DNA from: an uncultured Clostridia bacterium
Lineage (GTDB): Bacteria; Bacillota; Clostridia; Christensenellales; Borkfalkiaceae
DNA length: 64,000 nucleotides
Assembly: GCA_944367565.1 (NCBI GenBank)
Contig: CALVWR010000003.1
Coordinates: 62,001 to 126,000 of the forward strand
Reading direction: 5' to 3'
Shown: one piece after another, positions 54,052 through 63,216 of the stretch
Layout: each line of letters opens with the position of its first letter
How positions within the stretch are numbered: the stretch's first letter is position 1
Position numbers and translations under genes: made by a program
The notes under the pieces: model-generated
Databases searched by the model: none
Told to the model about the DNA's origin: nothing
What the model saw: only the letters and a program-made list of their open reading frames with translations

Positions 54052-55466
54052 TGCGTATCAGAGATATATTTAAAATTGCCCTGCATAATCTGCGGTACAA
54101 CTTCAGCCGCACGGCGCTCACCGTGATCATCGTGGCGATCGTGAGTTCGCTGATCATGACCATCTGTCTGTTCGGTACGACGTTCTACAGAAACGTCATC
54201 GACGTGAACAAGATGTTTTTCGGGATGGACGGTACGGAATATACCTTTACCGGCAGGATCGAAGAGATCGGCGGACGGAAGGTCGGTACGGGCGTTTCGG
54301 AGGAGGAAATTCTTTCCCTGGAGGAGTCCGTAAAAAAATACGCGCATATCGTAAACAGGATGTCCGTAAACGGGGATCTGGGCGACGACCGCGTGGATAA
54401 GTACATTGTTGCGGGGAACAGCGGCGTGCCGCAGAATGCGGCGGATGTAAACAACTGGTTAAACGCCGGAGACTGGATGGATTTCGATGCGGACGATATG
54501 GAATTCGCCTGTTTTTCCATGTACAATCTGAGTACGGAAGGGTTATTTTACGAAGGCAGAGGCTGGACGCCTGCGGATGCGGACGGATCGGGCATATGGA
54601 TGAGCCTCGAAATGATCGACAGATTGGAGCAGCACGGTTTGAATCTGCAGATCGGAGACGTCGTCACGCTCGCCGCCGTGAAAGATGTGACAACGGGATT
54701 CGAAGCGGCGGGCGGCGCGTTCACGTTGGAAGGGGTCTTTTACTCCGACAAGCTGAAAGCAAACGATTTCGACAATTATCGTATTCCGCTCTGTATCCTC
54801 AGCGCAAAGGCGGCAAAAGCTGCGCTGGGGGAACTGTTTACGGTGCGATCGGTTTCCATGCGCTACTATCCGTCTGAAAAGGACTACGATTATAACGCGA
54901 TCTATGCCGACATGAGCCGTTTTACAAAGGAAGTCAACGAAAAATTTGCCGCGAACGTATCGGACGGAGAGAAAATACCGCGTTTTTCCTGTTCCTTTAT
55001 CGATACGATGCGTATGGCGACTCTGGCGTGTATGCTGGTTATGGGCGTCGTCGTGTTTCTCGCGGCGATCATTCTGTTTTTAAGCGTGGGAAGCGTGGCG
55101 AATACCGTCATTATTTCCGTCGATAAAGACAGAAAATTCATCGGACTCTTAAAGGCGCTCGGACTTCGGCAAAGGGGCGTGACGAGGATCGTCACCTGTC
55201 AGTCGCTCTGCATGATCGTCGCGGGGGTGGCGATCGGCGTGAGCGTGCTGTTTCTTTCAAAGATCGTCGTGATTTCGGTCATCGATTCGCTCATTACGGC
55301 GATCGCCGGCGTGCCGTTGACCTTCCGCGTAGCGGTGAACATTCCCGTGCTTCTGCCCGTACTGACGGCGGCGGCGTTCTTTGCGGCGGCGTTTGTCTTT
55401 TCGCGGGGAAGTCTGCAGAAGATCGCGAAACAGGACGTGATCGGCACGATCAACGAGGTGGCGTGA
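54051..55466 (+). CDS. FtsX-type ABC permease 1
   Basis: 471-residue permease. The start is ATG 54051, overlapping the ATPase stop (TGATG). One N-terminal helix (about 17-40) is followed by an extracytoplasmic domain (about 45-310) and three helices with the FtsX loop DKDRKFIGLLKALGLRQRGV near 360. This is the Type VII ABC layout. It probably forms a heterodimer with the next gene. One base separates the two. Confidence 0.9.
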   Translation: MRIRDIFKIALHNLRYNFSRTALTVIIVAIVSSLIMTICLFGTTFYRNVIDVNKMFFGMDGTEYTFTGRIEEIGGRKVGTGVSEEEILSLEESVKKYAHIVNRMSVNGDLGDDRVDKYIVAGNSGVPQNAADVNNWLNAGDWMDFDADDMEFACFSMYNLSTEGLFYEGRGWTPADADGSGIWMSLEMIDRLEQHGLNLQIGDVVTLAAVKDVTTGFEAAGGAFTLEGVFYSDKLKANDFDNYRIPLCILSAKAAKAALGELFTVRSVSMRYYPSEKDYDYNAIYADMSRFTKEVNEKFAANVSDGEKIPRFSCSFIDTMRMATLACMLVMGVVVFLAAIILFLSVGSVANTVIISVDKDRKFIGLLKALGLRQRGVTRIVTCQSLCMIVAGVAIGVSVLFLSKIVVISVIDSLITAIAGVPLTFRVAVNIPVLLPVLTAAAFFAAAFVFSRGSLQKIAKQDVIGTINEVA

Positions 55467-55467
55467 T

Positions 55468-57096
55468 ATGCTTTGGAAAGATTGTGTCAGGCTGGGAAAG
55501 ATCAGCATTAAAAGCCGTAAAAAATCCACGCGCAATACCGTGCGGGGCATCTCGTTCGGGCTCATCATGCTCATCCCCGTCGCCTATTTTACGCTGGCGT
55601 TTTACGTCGGACTGTTGGGCGCGTTCAACGCCTCGCGGGCGACGTCCTGTTTCCGCGTGGAAACCGTGGGGAGGGAATCGACGGAGGACGCAATTGCCAC
55701 GGTATACGGCTATCCCCTGCTCGGAAAAACGGAATACAACCGGATGTACGCCGAGGAGGGAAAAAACGTGGAAGAGATCATTTATAACGAATATTACGCC
55801 GTGAATATCAATTCCGACGGAAATTACGTTTCGCTCGGCGGCGTGATGAAACAGGGGTTTTTCTCGCGGCGGAATTCTCAGGAGGGAAACGAGGTGATGC
55901 TCAACGAGACCGTCAAGATCGTGGAGTCGGGCAGAACGGGCAAGAACGTCATTCCCGCGGGGATCAACGACGATCTGGAAAAGAAAGGGCAGACATTCCT
56001 GCTTGCGGGCGAGGGATTTTCCGAAGACGCGCGGGGGCAGGTGTTGATCAGCGAGACCATGGCGGAACATATGGAGATTTCACCCGAAGCCGCCGTCGGA
56101 CAGCCGTTTTCCGTCTTTGCGTCGTTAAATGATGAACAGACGGTGAAGATCATCGGGAATTTTACCGTCGTCGGGGTTATTTCGGAAGACTATTACCGGC
56201 TGGAAAACAGAGACGCGGATGATCGCGACGCGCACGTCTGGATCTCGGGCGATTCCGTGTATGAGGAGAAAAACGGCGTTCCGACGACGAAGTATCTTCC
56301 GGATATCGTACGGCATACCACCGTGTCGTCCAACGGGTCGGAGCTGTATTCGTACGAGGCGGTTTTTCCGCGTGAGCCGGAGGTCATGGCGGCGGAAGCC
56401 GAGGCGGAAAAGTTCTTCTTTCCCGCATACGGCGCGGTCACGTTTTTCAGTTTCAAATCGTCGACGGAGGTGTTGAAGCCCGTCGCCGTACTGACCGTGC
56501 AATGCAAGGATTACGCTTCCGCCCGCAATGTCGGGGAGATCTTAAACCGCGGATACGGAAAACTGCATAAAGAAAATTCCGCCTTCGCGGACTACTCGTC
56601 CTATTTTGCAAACAGGTCGTTTACCGATCTCACCATGCTGCACCGCGTATCGCAATACGTCATGGCGGTTCTCTATACCTTCGGGGGCATCGTGTTTTTC
56701 GCAACGCTCCTCAACTTATACAATTCCGTCAATTATTCCGTACAGGTGCGGCGCAATTATCTCGGTATGATGCGCGCCGTCGGCGCAAGAAAAGCGTTGT
56801 TGCCGCGGTTGTATTTCGTGGAAATTCTGCTGATCTTCGCGCGGAGCTTTCCCTGGGTTCTGGTATTCGGCGGGGGAATCTGCTACGGCATCAAAGCGCT
56901 GATCGACGTCTCCTTCGGCGGCAGTCAGGCCGCGTTCGCGGGGGGCGTTGCGGTAACGTTGAAATTCTGGTATTTTTTCCCGGCGCTGGCGGTCATGGTC
57001 GCCTTCGTGTTCCTGATCGCGTGGCTGTTCAGCCGCATCGCCTGCCTGCCGGTTACGAAAAAGCCTGTATTAGAGGTGCTTTCCGATGAAAAATAA
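55468..57096 (+). CDS. FtsX-type ABC permease 2
   Basis: 542 residues with the same layout: helix 1 (about 25-50), a larger extracytoplasmic domain (about 55-395), then three C-terminal helices with QVRRNYLGMMRAVGARKALL as the FtsX loop. It is not closely similar to permease 1, which suits an asymmetric pair. Overlaps the lipoprotein gene by 11 bases. Confidence 0.9.
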   Translation: MLWKDCVRLGKISIKSRKKSTRNTVRGISFGLIMLIPVAYFTLAFYVGLLGAFNASRATSCFRVETVGRESTEDAIATVYGYPLLGKTEYNRMYAEEGKNVEEIIYNEYYAVNINSDGNYVSLGGVMKQGFFSRRNSQEGNEVMLNETVKIVESGRTGKNVIPAGINDDLEKKGQTFLLAGEGFSEDARGQVLISETMAEHMEISPEAAVGQPFSVFASLNDEQTVKIIGNFTVVGVISEDYYRLENRDADDRDAHVWISGDSVYEEKNGVPTTKYLPDIVRHTTVSSNGSELYSYEAVFPREPEVMAAEAEAEKFFFPAYGAVTFFSFKSSTEVLKPVAVLTVQCKDYASARNVGEILNRGYGKLHKENSAFADYSSYFANRSFTDLTMLHRVSQYVMAVLYTFGGIVFFATLLNLYNSVNYSVQVRRNYLGMMRAVGARKALLPRLYFVEILLIFARSFPWVLVFGGGICYGIKALIDVSFGGSQAAFAGGVAVTLKFWYFFPALAVMVAFVFLIAWLFSRIACLPVTKKPVLEVLSDEK

Positions 57097-58906
57097 ATTT
57101 GTTGCGGCAGTTTCCGCGCTGCTTCTGGCTGCGATGTTCTTTGCGGGATGCGGAGGAAGCGCATCCCTTCGGTCGGGTACGGAAATTACGCTGAATCTCG
57201 TTACGACGGCGGAAAAGTACGACGTTTCTTCCAGCTACGGCACGGTGCGCTTCGAAAACGGCAAGTGTGTGATCGGGCTGGATTGCAGAAAGGATATTCT
57301 CGTCACCGTGAGCGCGGAGGGTTATAAAACGGTCAGCGTGGCGGTGAAGGTTGCCGACATGAAGAGCGGAAAATGCGAACGGGACGTCTTTCTGACGGAA
57401 AAGCTCGGCAATATCGTGGAAATCACCGTATCGGGCGTAAACGTCGGGCTGAGCGGAACGTGCGGCGGCAGGGCGTTTTCGGTGAAAAACAACGTCTTAT
57501 ACGGCGAATTTACGGAGGAGGAACTCACTGCGGGCGTCACGATCACCGCCGACGGTGCGGAACCGTGTTTTTATGCGTTCGGCGCGAGTGAACTTTATCA
57601 ACGGAAAATCAAAGCGTCCGTGGAACTCATTCCCGAAGGAAAAAAATACATCGGAACATTCGGAAGCGCATATTATGCCGTCGACGAATACGGAAACTTT
57701 CTCCCGATGGAATCGGGCGATCTCATCGTCGACGAAGGTTTCACGGGGGTAATTTACGTCTGGTATCGGGGTTACGATTTCTCAGGGAAGTTTTATCCGG
57801 AGCGGTACGTTGTCGACGAAAACACGCCGGCATATCAAGGATTATCGGTAATAAGAAGCGGTTCCGACAGGGAATATACAATCTCCGGCGTGAGCGAAGA
57901 GCAGTGCAAAGCGTGGTCCGGTTTCGGCTCGGAAAGGATCTATTACGAGCGGGACGGCAGTCTGTACGAACAAGAGCTGGAATATCGGTCGGGAAGTGCC
58001 GTTGCCGAAGTATACGGGACGTTTGAAAAATTCTGGCTGATCGATTTTGAAAAGGAATCGTTCCGCGCCGCCGTGCCGGACAAACGGCACGAAATGAGTC
58101 TGTCTTCCTTCGTCGCGCAGGATCTCGAACCGGCGTATCTTCTGATCGACAGCTACCGCAACAATCAGCCTCTTTCCGGCACGAAAGAGGTGTTGGCGGA
58201 ATATTGGGACGAGAACGAAACAAAGCAAATATCGCTGACGGTGACGGACGGCGTGATCGGGAAAGCCGACGTGGGGGATGTGAATATCGACGGGGTATCC
58301 TTTGACGGCGGAAATACATGGGGGTCTGTCGTCCAAGCGATCACGCAATACACGCTGATCGGCGGAAAAATCTGCCGGAATCTGTGGTTTTATATGCCGG
58401 TATCCTACGAAGTCGACTTGAAAAACGAAAGCGGAGAGGCGATTTCGGGCGCGACGATCCGCGGCGTGCAGACAGAGGAAATTTCTCCGGGCAGATACAG
58501 GATCGAGGAAAATCTGCAATATAACAATTTTGCGGCGCTTACGGAGACGGAGAAGACGGCGTATCTTGTTTATCTGAATATCGAAGGGAAGGAATGGACT
58601 TTTGAAGAGGCGACGCGGACATATGTCGGGGAAATCACGCTTTACGATCGCGGCGGGTTCATCATGACCTTGAATTTCCGCGCCGAAGAACTGAAGATCG
58701 AATGTAACGATCCGTCGTTTTCCTTCCACAGGCTGGCGATGAACTACTACTATGTGTACGCGCCCGTGACGGCGCAGACGCAAGTCAGGCTTACCTTTAC
58801 GACGGGATTCGATCAGACGGGACCCGTTACGGAAACCATCGAACGTACGCTGGACGTCGGCGAGATCATGCATAACGGCGCGAAAATAGAAATCTATAAC
58901 TTCTGA
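57086..58906 (+). CDS. Lipoprotein partner of the ABC/FtsX system
   Basis: 606 residues with a lipoprotein signal (FAGC, Cys near residue 22). The rest is beta-rich; one segment (VTVSAEGYKTVSVAVKV, about 75-90) resembles a PEGA or carboxypeptidase-like beta-sandwich. No enzyme motif is seen. The gene starts inside the end of permease 2, so it belongs to the operon and may be the extracellular partner that the permeases move or signal through. Family not recognised. Confidence 0.7.
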   Translation: MKNKFVAAVSALLLAAMFFAGCGGSASLRSGTEITLNLVTTAEKYDVSSSYGTVRFENGKCVIGLDCRKDILVTVSAEGYKTVSVAVKVADMKSGKCERDVFLTEKLGNIVEITVSGVNVGLSGTCGGRAFSVKNNVLYGEFTEEELTAGVTITADGAEPCFYAFGASELYQRKIKASVELIPEGKKYIGTFGSAYYAVDEYGNFLPMESGDLIVDEGFTGVIYVWYRGYDFSGKFYPERYVVDENTPAYQGLSVIRSGSDREYTISGVSEEQCKAWSGFGSERIYYERDGSLYEQELEYRSGSAVAEVYGTFEKFWLIDFEKESFRAAVPDKRHEMSLSSFVAQDLEPAYLLIDSYRNNQPLSGTKEVLAEYWDENETKQISLTVTDGVIGKADVGDVNIDGVSFDGGNTWGSVVQAITQYTLIGGKICRNLWFYMPVSYEVDLKNESGEAISGATIRGVQTEEISPGRYRIEENLQYNNFAALTETEKTAYLVYLNIEGKEWTFEEATRTYVGEITLYDRGGFIMTLNFRAEELKIECNDPSFSFHRLAMNYYYVYAPVTAQTQVRLTFTTGFDQTGPVTETIERTLDVGEIMHNGAKIEIYNF

Positions 58907-58919
58907 AAGGAGAAAAAAG

Positions 58920-59924
58920 ATGAAATATGCAATTTACGGCGCAGGTGCGCTGGGGACGGTACTGGGCGCGTACATCGCCAAGGCGGGCGTGGAGATCGAC
59001 CTCATCAACCGCAACGAAAAGCACGTCGCCGCTTTGAAAGAAAAGGGCGCGAAGATTATCGGGAAAGTGAATTTCACGCAGCAAGTACACGCGCTGCTGC
59101 CTTCCGAGATGAAGGAAAAATACGATATCATCGTGCTGATGACGAAACAGCGCTTCAACAGCGAGATCGTTGCGTTTTTAAAGGATTATCTTAAAGACGA
59201 CGGTGCGATCTGTACCTGTCAGAACGGACTGCCCGAACCCAAGATTGCCGAGATTGTCGGCGCGGACAGAACGCTGGGGTGCGCCATCGCCTGGGGCGCA
59301 ACCTTTCACGGCGAGGGCGTGGCGGAACTTACCAGCGAGCCTTCCGCTCTGACTTTTTCTCTCGGCGCATACGGCAAGGGGAATCATCTTATGGACGTGA
59401 AAGCGCTCTTTGAAAAGATGGGAACGGTGACGATAGAAAAAAATTTCATCGGCGCAAGATGGTCGAAACTTCTCATCAACAGCGCGTTTTCCGGGCTTTC
59501 CACCGTTACGGGCGCGACCTTCGGGGAAGTGGCGAAAAATAAAGCCACGCGCAGAGCGGCGCAGCGTATCATCAAGGAATGTATCGACGTCGCCGCGGCG
59601 GCGGGCATTCGGCCGGAACCCGTGCAGGGACACAATATCGTAAAACTTTTCGATTACAAGGGCGCGCTGAAAAAGGCGGTTTCCTTCGCGCTTATTCCGA
59701 TCGCGATGAAAAAACACGCGCTTTTGATTTCCAGTATGTTGCAGGATATCCGCCACGGCAAGAAATGCGAGATCGATTTTATCAACGGCGTCGTCAGCGA
59801 ATACGGCGCGAAATACAACGTGAAAACGCCGTTCAACGATAAAGTCGTGGAGGTCGTACACGGGATCGAAGACGGGAAATACCCGCCGCAACTGAAAAAT
59901 ATCGAGCTGTTTCGCGCGCTTTGA
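58920..59924 (+). CDS. Ketopantoate reductase family protein
   Basis: 334 residues. The N-terminal Rossmann motif GAGALG (residues 7-12) and a C-terminal helical domain with a catalytic-type Lys (ARWSKLLINSAFS) fit the PanE/ApbA family of NADPH-dependent 2-dehydropantoate 2-reductases. Many such paralogues have other substrates, and no pantothenate gene is nearby, so the exact role is open. GAAAGGAG precedes the ATG. It lies 13 bases after the lipoprotein gene and may be co-transcribed with it. Confidence 0.8.
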   Translation: MKYAIYGAGALGTVLGAYIAKAGVEIDLINRNEKHVAALKEKGAKIIGKVNFTQQVHALLPSEMKEKYDIIVLMTKQRFNSEIVAFLKDYLKDDGAICTCQNGLPEPKIAEIVGADRTLGCAIAWGATFHGEGVAELTSEPSALTFSLGAYGKGNHLMDVKALFEKMGTVTIEKNFIGARWSKLLINSAFSGLSTVTGATFGEVAKNKATRRAAQRIIKECIDVAAAAGIRPEPVQGHNIVKLFDYKGALKKAVSFALIPIAMKKHALLISSMLQDIRHGKKCEIDFINGVVSEYGAKYNVKTPFNDKVVEVVHGIEDGKYPPQLKNIELFRAL

Positions 59925-60007
59925 CGCGGCGGATCGGGAATGCGTTCCGGCGTTTTCCGAGCGGAAAATGCACGCATAAGAAGATTTTCAATACGGTAGA
60001 ACGATAA

Positions 60008-60037
60008 GCGGGCGGCGCAGTTTTCTGCGCCGCCCGC
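60008..60037 (+). terminator. Possible terminator
   Basis: 13-bp stem GCGGGCGGCGCAG / CTGCGCCGCCCGC with a TTTT loop; the T-run starts only about 13 bases later, so efficiency is uncertain. Confidence 0.45.
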
Positions 60038-60210
60038 GGCAGATGCGTTCTTTTTTTCTCCTTGCGGACCGATCGGTCGATTTTCCGAAAAGAGTCTTAC
60101 GCCTTTCCTCCCTTTTAACGTTTCTTCGCGGTTATATCCGTCTTTGTCGGGGGATCTTAACAAATTTTAACAAAATTTCAGTAAATGGTAAAGGTTTTCG
60201 GTAAAAGATA

Positions 60211-60239
60211 TTGCCTTTTTCAATGACTTATGCTATAAT
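60211..60239 (+). promoter_or_regulatory. Predicted promoter of TM1266-type gene
   Basis: -35 TTGCCT (60211-60216), 17-bp spacer, extended -10 TGCTATAAT (60231-60239). Confidence 0.7.
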
Positions 60240-60269
60240 TGTCAATAATAATCAATAACGAGGCGACGT

Positions 60270-60512
60270 ATGGAAGACAGGATCGGCGTGATCGCCGTCA
60301 TCATCAAAGATTTTGAACAGGTAGAAAGAGTCAACGAACTTTTGCATGAACATCGGGATTGTATTTCCGGCAGGCTCGGCTTGCCGTTCAAAGAGGAAGA
60401 ACTCGCCGTGATCAGTTTGGTTGTGAAAGCGTCTCAGGAAAAAATAAACGCACTTTCCGGAAAACTCGGAATGCTCAGCGGCGTTTCGTGCAAGGTTCTT
60501 CTGAACCAGTAA
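60270..60512 (+). CDS. TM1266-type ACT-like regulator
   Basis: 80-residue protein of the TM1266 / iron-only hydrogenase system regulator family: MEDRIGVIAVIIKDFEQVE, GRLGLPF and the final LSGKLGMLSGVSCKVLL match it well. The fold is ACT/ferredoxin-like. These are usually found beside hydrogenase-maturation genes (HydEFG); here none is present, so its target is unknown. Under its own promoter; the next gene starts 59 bases later. Confidence 0.88.
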   Translation: MEDRIGVIAVIIKDFEQVERVNELLHEHRDCISGRLGLPFKEEELAVISLVVKASQEKINALSGKLGMLSGVSCKVLLNQ

Positions 60513-60570
60513 CCGCATTGCAGGGTTGCAAGGCCTTTACATATCGCACATCGGGAAACAGGAGTCAGTT

Positions 60571-61929
60571 ATGGAAGAAAATATAAACACAGAAGAAAAC
60601 GTATCGCTGAAAGCGTTTTTTCGGTTATTCAGAGCCAATGCTTTAGTGGTTGCCGTCTGTATCATTGCAGGGATCGTCGGAGGCCTGGCTTATTTTTTTA
60701 CGGCAAAACAGCATTATACGATTACGGCCACAATGGGGATTACCTGTAAGGACGATAGCGGCGTAAACCGGATGTCCACGGCGTATCTGAACACCATTGT
60801 GGACAGTTGCCGCCAAAATTGCGTTCTTGAAGAAGCCAACAGGCTGTATTCGCCGAACGGATCTTCGGTGAAACAGATTCTGCCGTCGAACCTGAATGTC
60901 ACCTATGACGAAGACCGCGTGTCATATTATATTCATGTTTCTTATGAGGATGAGAGCGAGGAACTGGCGACGGAGAAACTGAATGCGCTCGTCGAAGCGG
61001 TGCAGACCGTCGGCGCGGAACTCGCCAGCGAGGTGATCACTTATAGCGTGACGATCACGCCGATCGGCGGAGCGCCCCAGGTTGCGAATAATTCCAACCG
61101 GACCGTCGGACTCATCGCGGGAATCGCGGCGGGTATCGTGCTTGCCGTAATCATCGTATTCGTACTGTATATGACGGACGATAAAGTCAAGACGAAGGAA
61201 CAGCTCGAAGCGCTGACGTCGGCGAAGCTGTTTGCCGTGCTGGGCTCCGAAGCGGGCGCCGATCTCGCAAAGACGGCGGAATCGGACGGGATGCGCCGTC
61301 TTGCCGATCATGTGATGATTCTGACGGAGAGCGGAGAAAAGAAGACGGTATTGTTTACAAGCGCGGTCGCGGGCGAACGCGTTTCGGAAACGGTAGCGGC
61401 GCTTGCCGTTAAGCTGGGCGAGATCGGAAAGCGCGTCCTGACGATCGATCTGAATTTTTACGAAGACGATATGCACAGTTTTCTCGGGGCGGAGAATACA
61501 ATGGGATTAAGCGAATACGTCGAAGGAAAGGCGACGGCGGAGGACATCGTGTCCGATCCCGGTTACGAAAACGTGCGCGCGATCTTCCGCGGCGATCGTT
61601 CGACAAACCCGTCATCGGTGCTTGTTTCGGAAAAATTCCGCACGCTGATGCGGCAGGCAAAGGACGAATATGACATCGTATTGCTGGATGGTTCGCCGGT
61701 GCTGGCGTCCTCGGATTATCTGTATGTTGCCCCCATTGCCGACGCGTCTGTTCTCTGTACGGCATACGGAAAGACGAAACGGGCGTACGTTGCGGAAGCG
61801 GCGGGCGAACTGACCCGGAGCGGTGCGGTGACGGAGGGTGCAGTCTTCACGCTTTACAGCGCGAAGATCGGCCGTACCGTGGGGTATAAAGGGGAAACTT
61901 TTTACGCCGCATATGAAAGCCGGAAGTAA
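60571..61929 (+). CDS. Wzz/BY-kinase-like protein without Walker A lysine
   Basis: 452 residues. The N-terminal Wzz-type domain has two membrane helices (about 25-50 and 185-210) with an extracellular helical part. The C-terminal part resembles the CapB/CpsD tyrosine kinase domain: Walker A' VLTIDLNFYEDD and Walker B-like IVLLDGSPVL remain, but the Walker A lysine is replaced. The loop reads GERVSE (Gly268 to Glu273) where kinases have GEGKST, with Val271 for Lys. It therefore looks like a pseudokinase linked to polysaccharide export. The start is ATG 60571 with CAGGAG. No Tyr-rich C-terminal tail is obvious. Confidence 0.75.
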   Translation: MEENINTEENVSLKAFFRLFRANALVVAVCIIAGIVGGLAYFFTAKQHYTITATMGITCKDDSGVNRMSTAYLNTIVDSCRQNCVLEEANRLYSPNGSSVKQILPSNLNVTYDEDRVSYYIHVSYEDESEELATEKLNALVEAVQTVGAELASEVITYSVTITPIGGAPQVANNSNRTVGLIAGIAAGIVLAVIIVFVLYMTDDKVKTKEQLEALTSAKLFAVLGSEAGADLAKTAESDGMRRLADHVMILTESGEKKTVLFTSAVAGERVSETVAALAVKLGEIGKRVLTIDLNFYEDDMHSFLGAENTMGLSEYVEGKATAEDIVSDPGYENVRAIFRGDRSTNPSSVLVSEKFRTLMRQAKDEYDIVLLDGSPVLASSDYLYVAPIADASVLCTAYGKTKRAYVAEAAGELTRSGAVTEGAVFTLYSAKIGRTVGYKGETFYAAYESRK

Positions 61930-61971
61930 AAATAACGGATTGCGCCGTTTTCCGGCGCGGAAAAGGGCGAA

Positions 61972-63066
61972 ATGACGATAAAAGAAATCTGCGAAAAATT
62001 TCAGATCAAAGGCGACTATGCGGCGTGCAGCCAGATCAACAACGGAATCATCAACCGTTCGTATATGGTGACGTACCGCAACGGCGGCGCGGAACGGAAA
62101 TATCTCGTTCAGTGCGTGAACAAGACGGTTTTTAAAAGACCGGACAAAATCATGCAGAATATCGTCGGCGTAACGGAATTCATCCGCAAGAAGTATCTCG
62201 CGCGGGGGATCGATCCGGAACGCAGGGTCTTGCATTATGCGGAGACGGCGGACAAAAAGAATTATGTCTGCGATGAAAACGGAGACTACTGGCGTTTATA
62301 CGACTTTATCGACGATTCCGTCGTATACAACGAAGCGACGGATCTCGAAATCATCGAGCAGGTGGGAAAAGCGTTCGGGGATTTTCAGAACGAACTGAAC
62401 GATTACGACGCTTCTTCTCTTTATGTATCGATTCCGAATTTTCACAACACGAAGCGGAGATACGATCTGTTTTTCGAAGCGGTGATGGTGGACGCGGAAG
62501 ATCGGGTAAGCAAAGTGAAAAAAGAGATCGAAGCCTGCCGGGAGCATGAGACGTTGGCGATCAAACTTTCGCTGATGGCGGAAAATAACGAAATTCCCTT
62601 ACATGTTACGCATAACGACACGAAGAGCAATAACGTGATCTTTGACCGGCAGGAAAAGAAGGCGATCGCGGTGATCGATCTCGATACGGTGATGCCGGGG
62701 CTGATCGCCTATGATTTCGGCGACGCGGCGCGCTTTATCTGCAGCAACGCGCCGGAGGACGAACTCGATCTGAAAAAAGTCACGTTCAATCTGGATAAAT
62801 TCCGCGCCTTGACAAAGGGGTTTGTCGGGGCGTTGAAGGATCGCCTTTCGCCCGTCGAAACGGATACGCTGGCGCTTGGCGTGTATACGATGACGGTGGA
62901 ACTTGCCGTTCGGTTTCTGACGGATTATTTAAGCGGCGACACATATTTTTCCACCAATTATCCGGGGCATAATCTCGACAGGGCAAAATGTCAGCTTGCG
63001 CTTGCCGAGAGCATCTACAGCAATCTGGATAAAATGCAGAAAATCATCCGCGAATATGCATATTGA
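61972..63066 (+). CDS. NahK-like sugar kinase (APH fold)
   Basis: 364 residues of the aminoglycoside-phosphotransferase fold. The segment HVTHNDTKSNNVIFD (His214, catalytic Asp216), then VIDLDTVMPGL and FLTDYLSGD...YPGHNL matches N-acetylhexosamine 1-kinase NahK of the gut lacto-N-biose pathway more closely than antibiotic kinases. It would phosphorylate GlcNAc/GalNAc at C1. The rest of that pathway (lnpA, galactosamine epimerase) is not in view. AAGGG lies before the ATG. Terminator at 63088. Confidence 0.8.
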   Translation: MTIKEICEKFQIKGDYAACSQINNGIINRSYMVTYRNGGAERKYLVQCVNKTVFKRPDKIMQNIVGVTEFIRKKYLARGIDPERRVLHYAETADKKNYVCDENGDYWRLYDFIDDSVVYNEATDLEIIEQVGKAFGDFQNELNDYDASSLYVSIPNFHNTKRRYDLFFEAVMVDAEDRVSKVKKEIEACREHETLAIKLSLMAENNEIPLHVTHNDTKSNNVIFDRQEKKAIAVIDLDTVMPGLIAYDFGDAARFICSNAPEDELDLKKVTFNLDKFRALTKGFVGALKDRLSPVETDTLALGVYTMTVELAVRFLTDYLSGDTYFSTNYPGHNLDRAKCQLALAESIYSNLDKMQKIIREYAY

Positions 63067-63087
63067 ACGAAGCGGTTTCAGCCCGTG

Positions 63088-63130
63088 ATCCCGTTCCGCG
63101 CGAAAGGAAGCGCGAAACGGGATTTTTTTT
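63088..63130 (+). terminator. Terminator after sugar kinase
   Basis: Stem ATCCCGTT...AACGGGAT with a further CGCGC/GCGCG pairing inside, followed by eight T's. Confidence 0.85.
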
Positions 63131-63160
63131 GGAAAAAAACGGAAAAATGCAGCGAAGCTC

Positions 63161-63189
63161 TTGAAAAGGAGGGGGATTGATGATACAAT
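63161..63189 (+). promoter_or_regulatory. Predicted promoter of flavin oxidoreductase gene
   Basis: -35 TTGAAA (63161-63166), 17-bp spacer, -10 TACAAT (63184-63189), 27 bases before the ATG. Confidence 0.6.
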
Positions 63190-63216
63190 AGAAACAAGTG
63201 GGAAAAGGAGGATGTT

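Larger units (their letters stand above)
59925..60269. other. Intergenic region with hairpin and promoter
   Basis: 345 bases holding a 13-bp hairpin (60008-60037), an AT-rich part and the promoter of the TM1266-type gene (60211-60239). No gene is seen. Confidence 0.6.
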
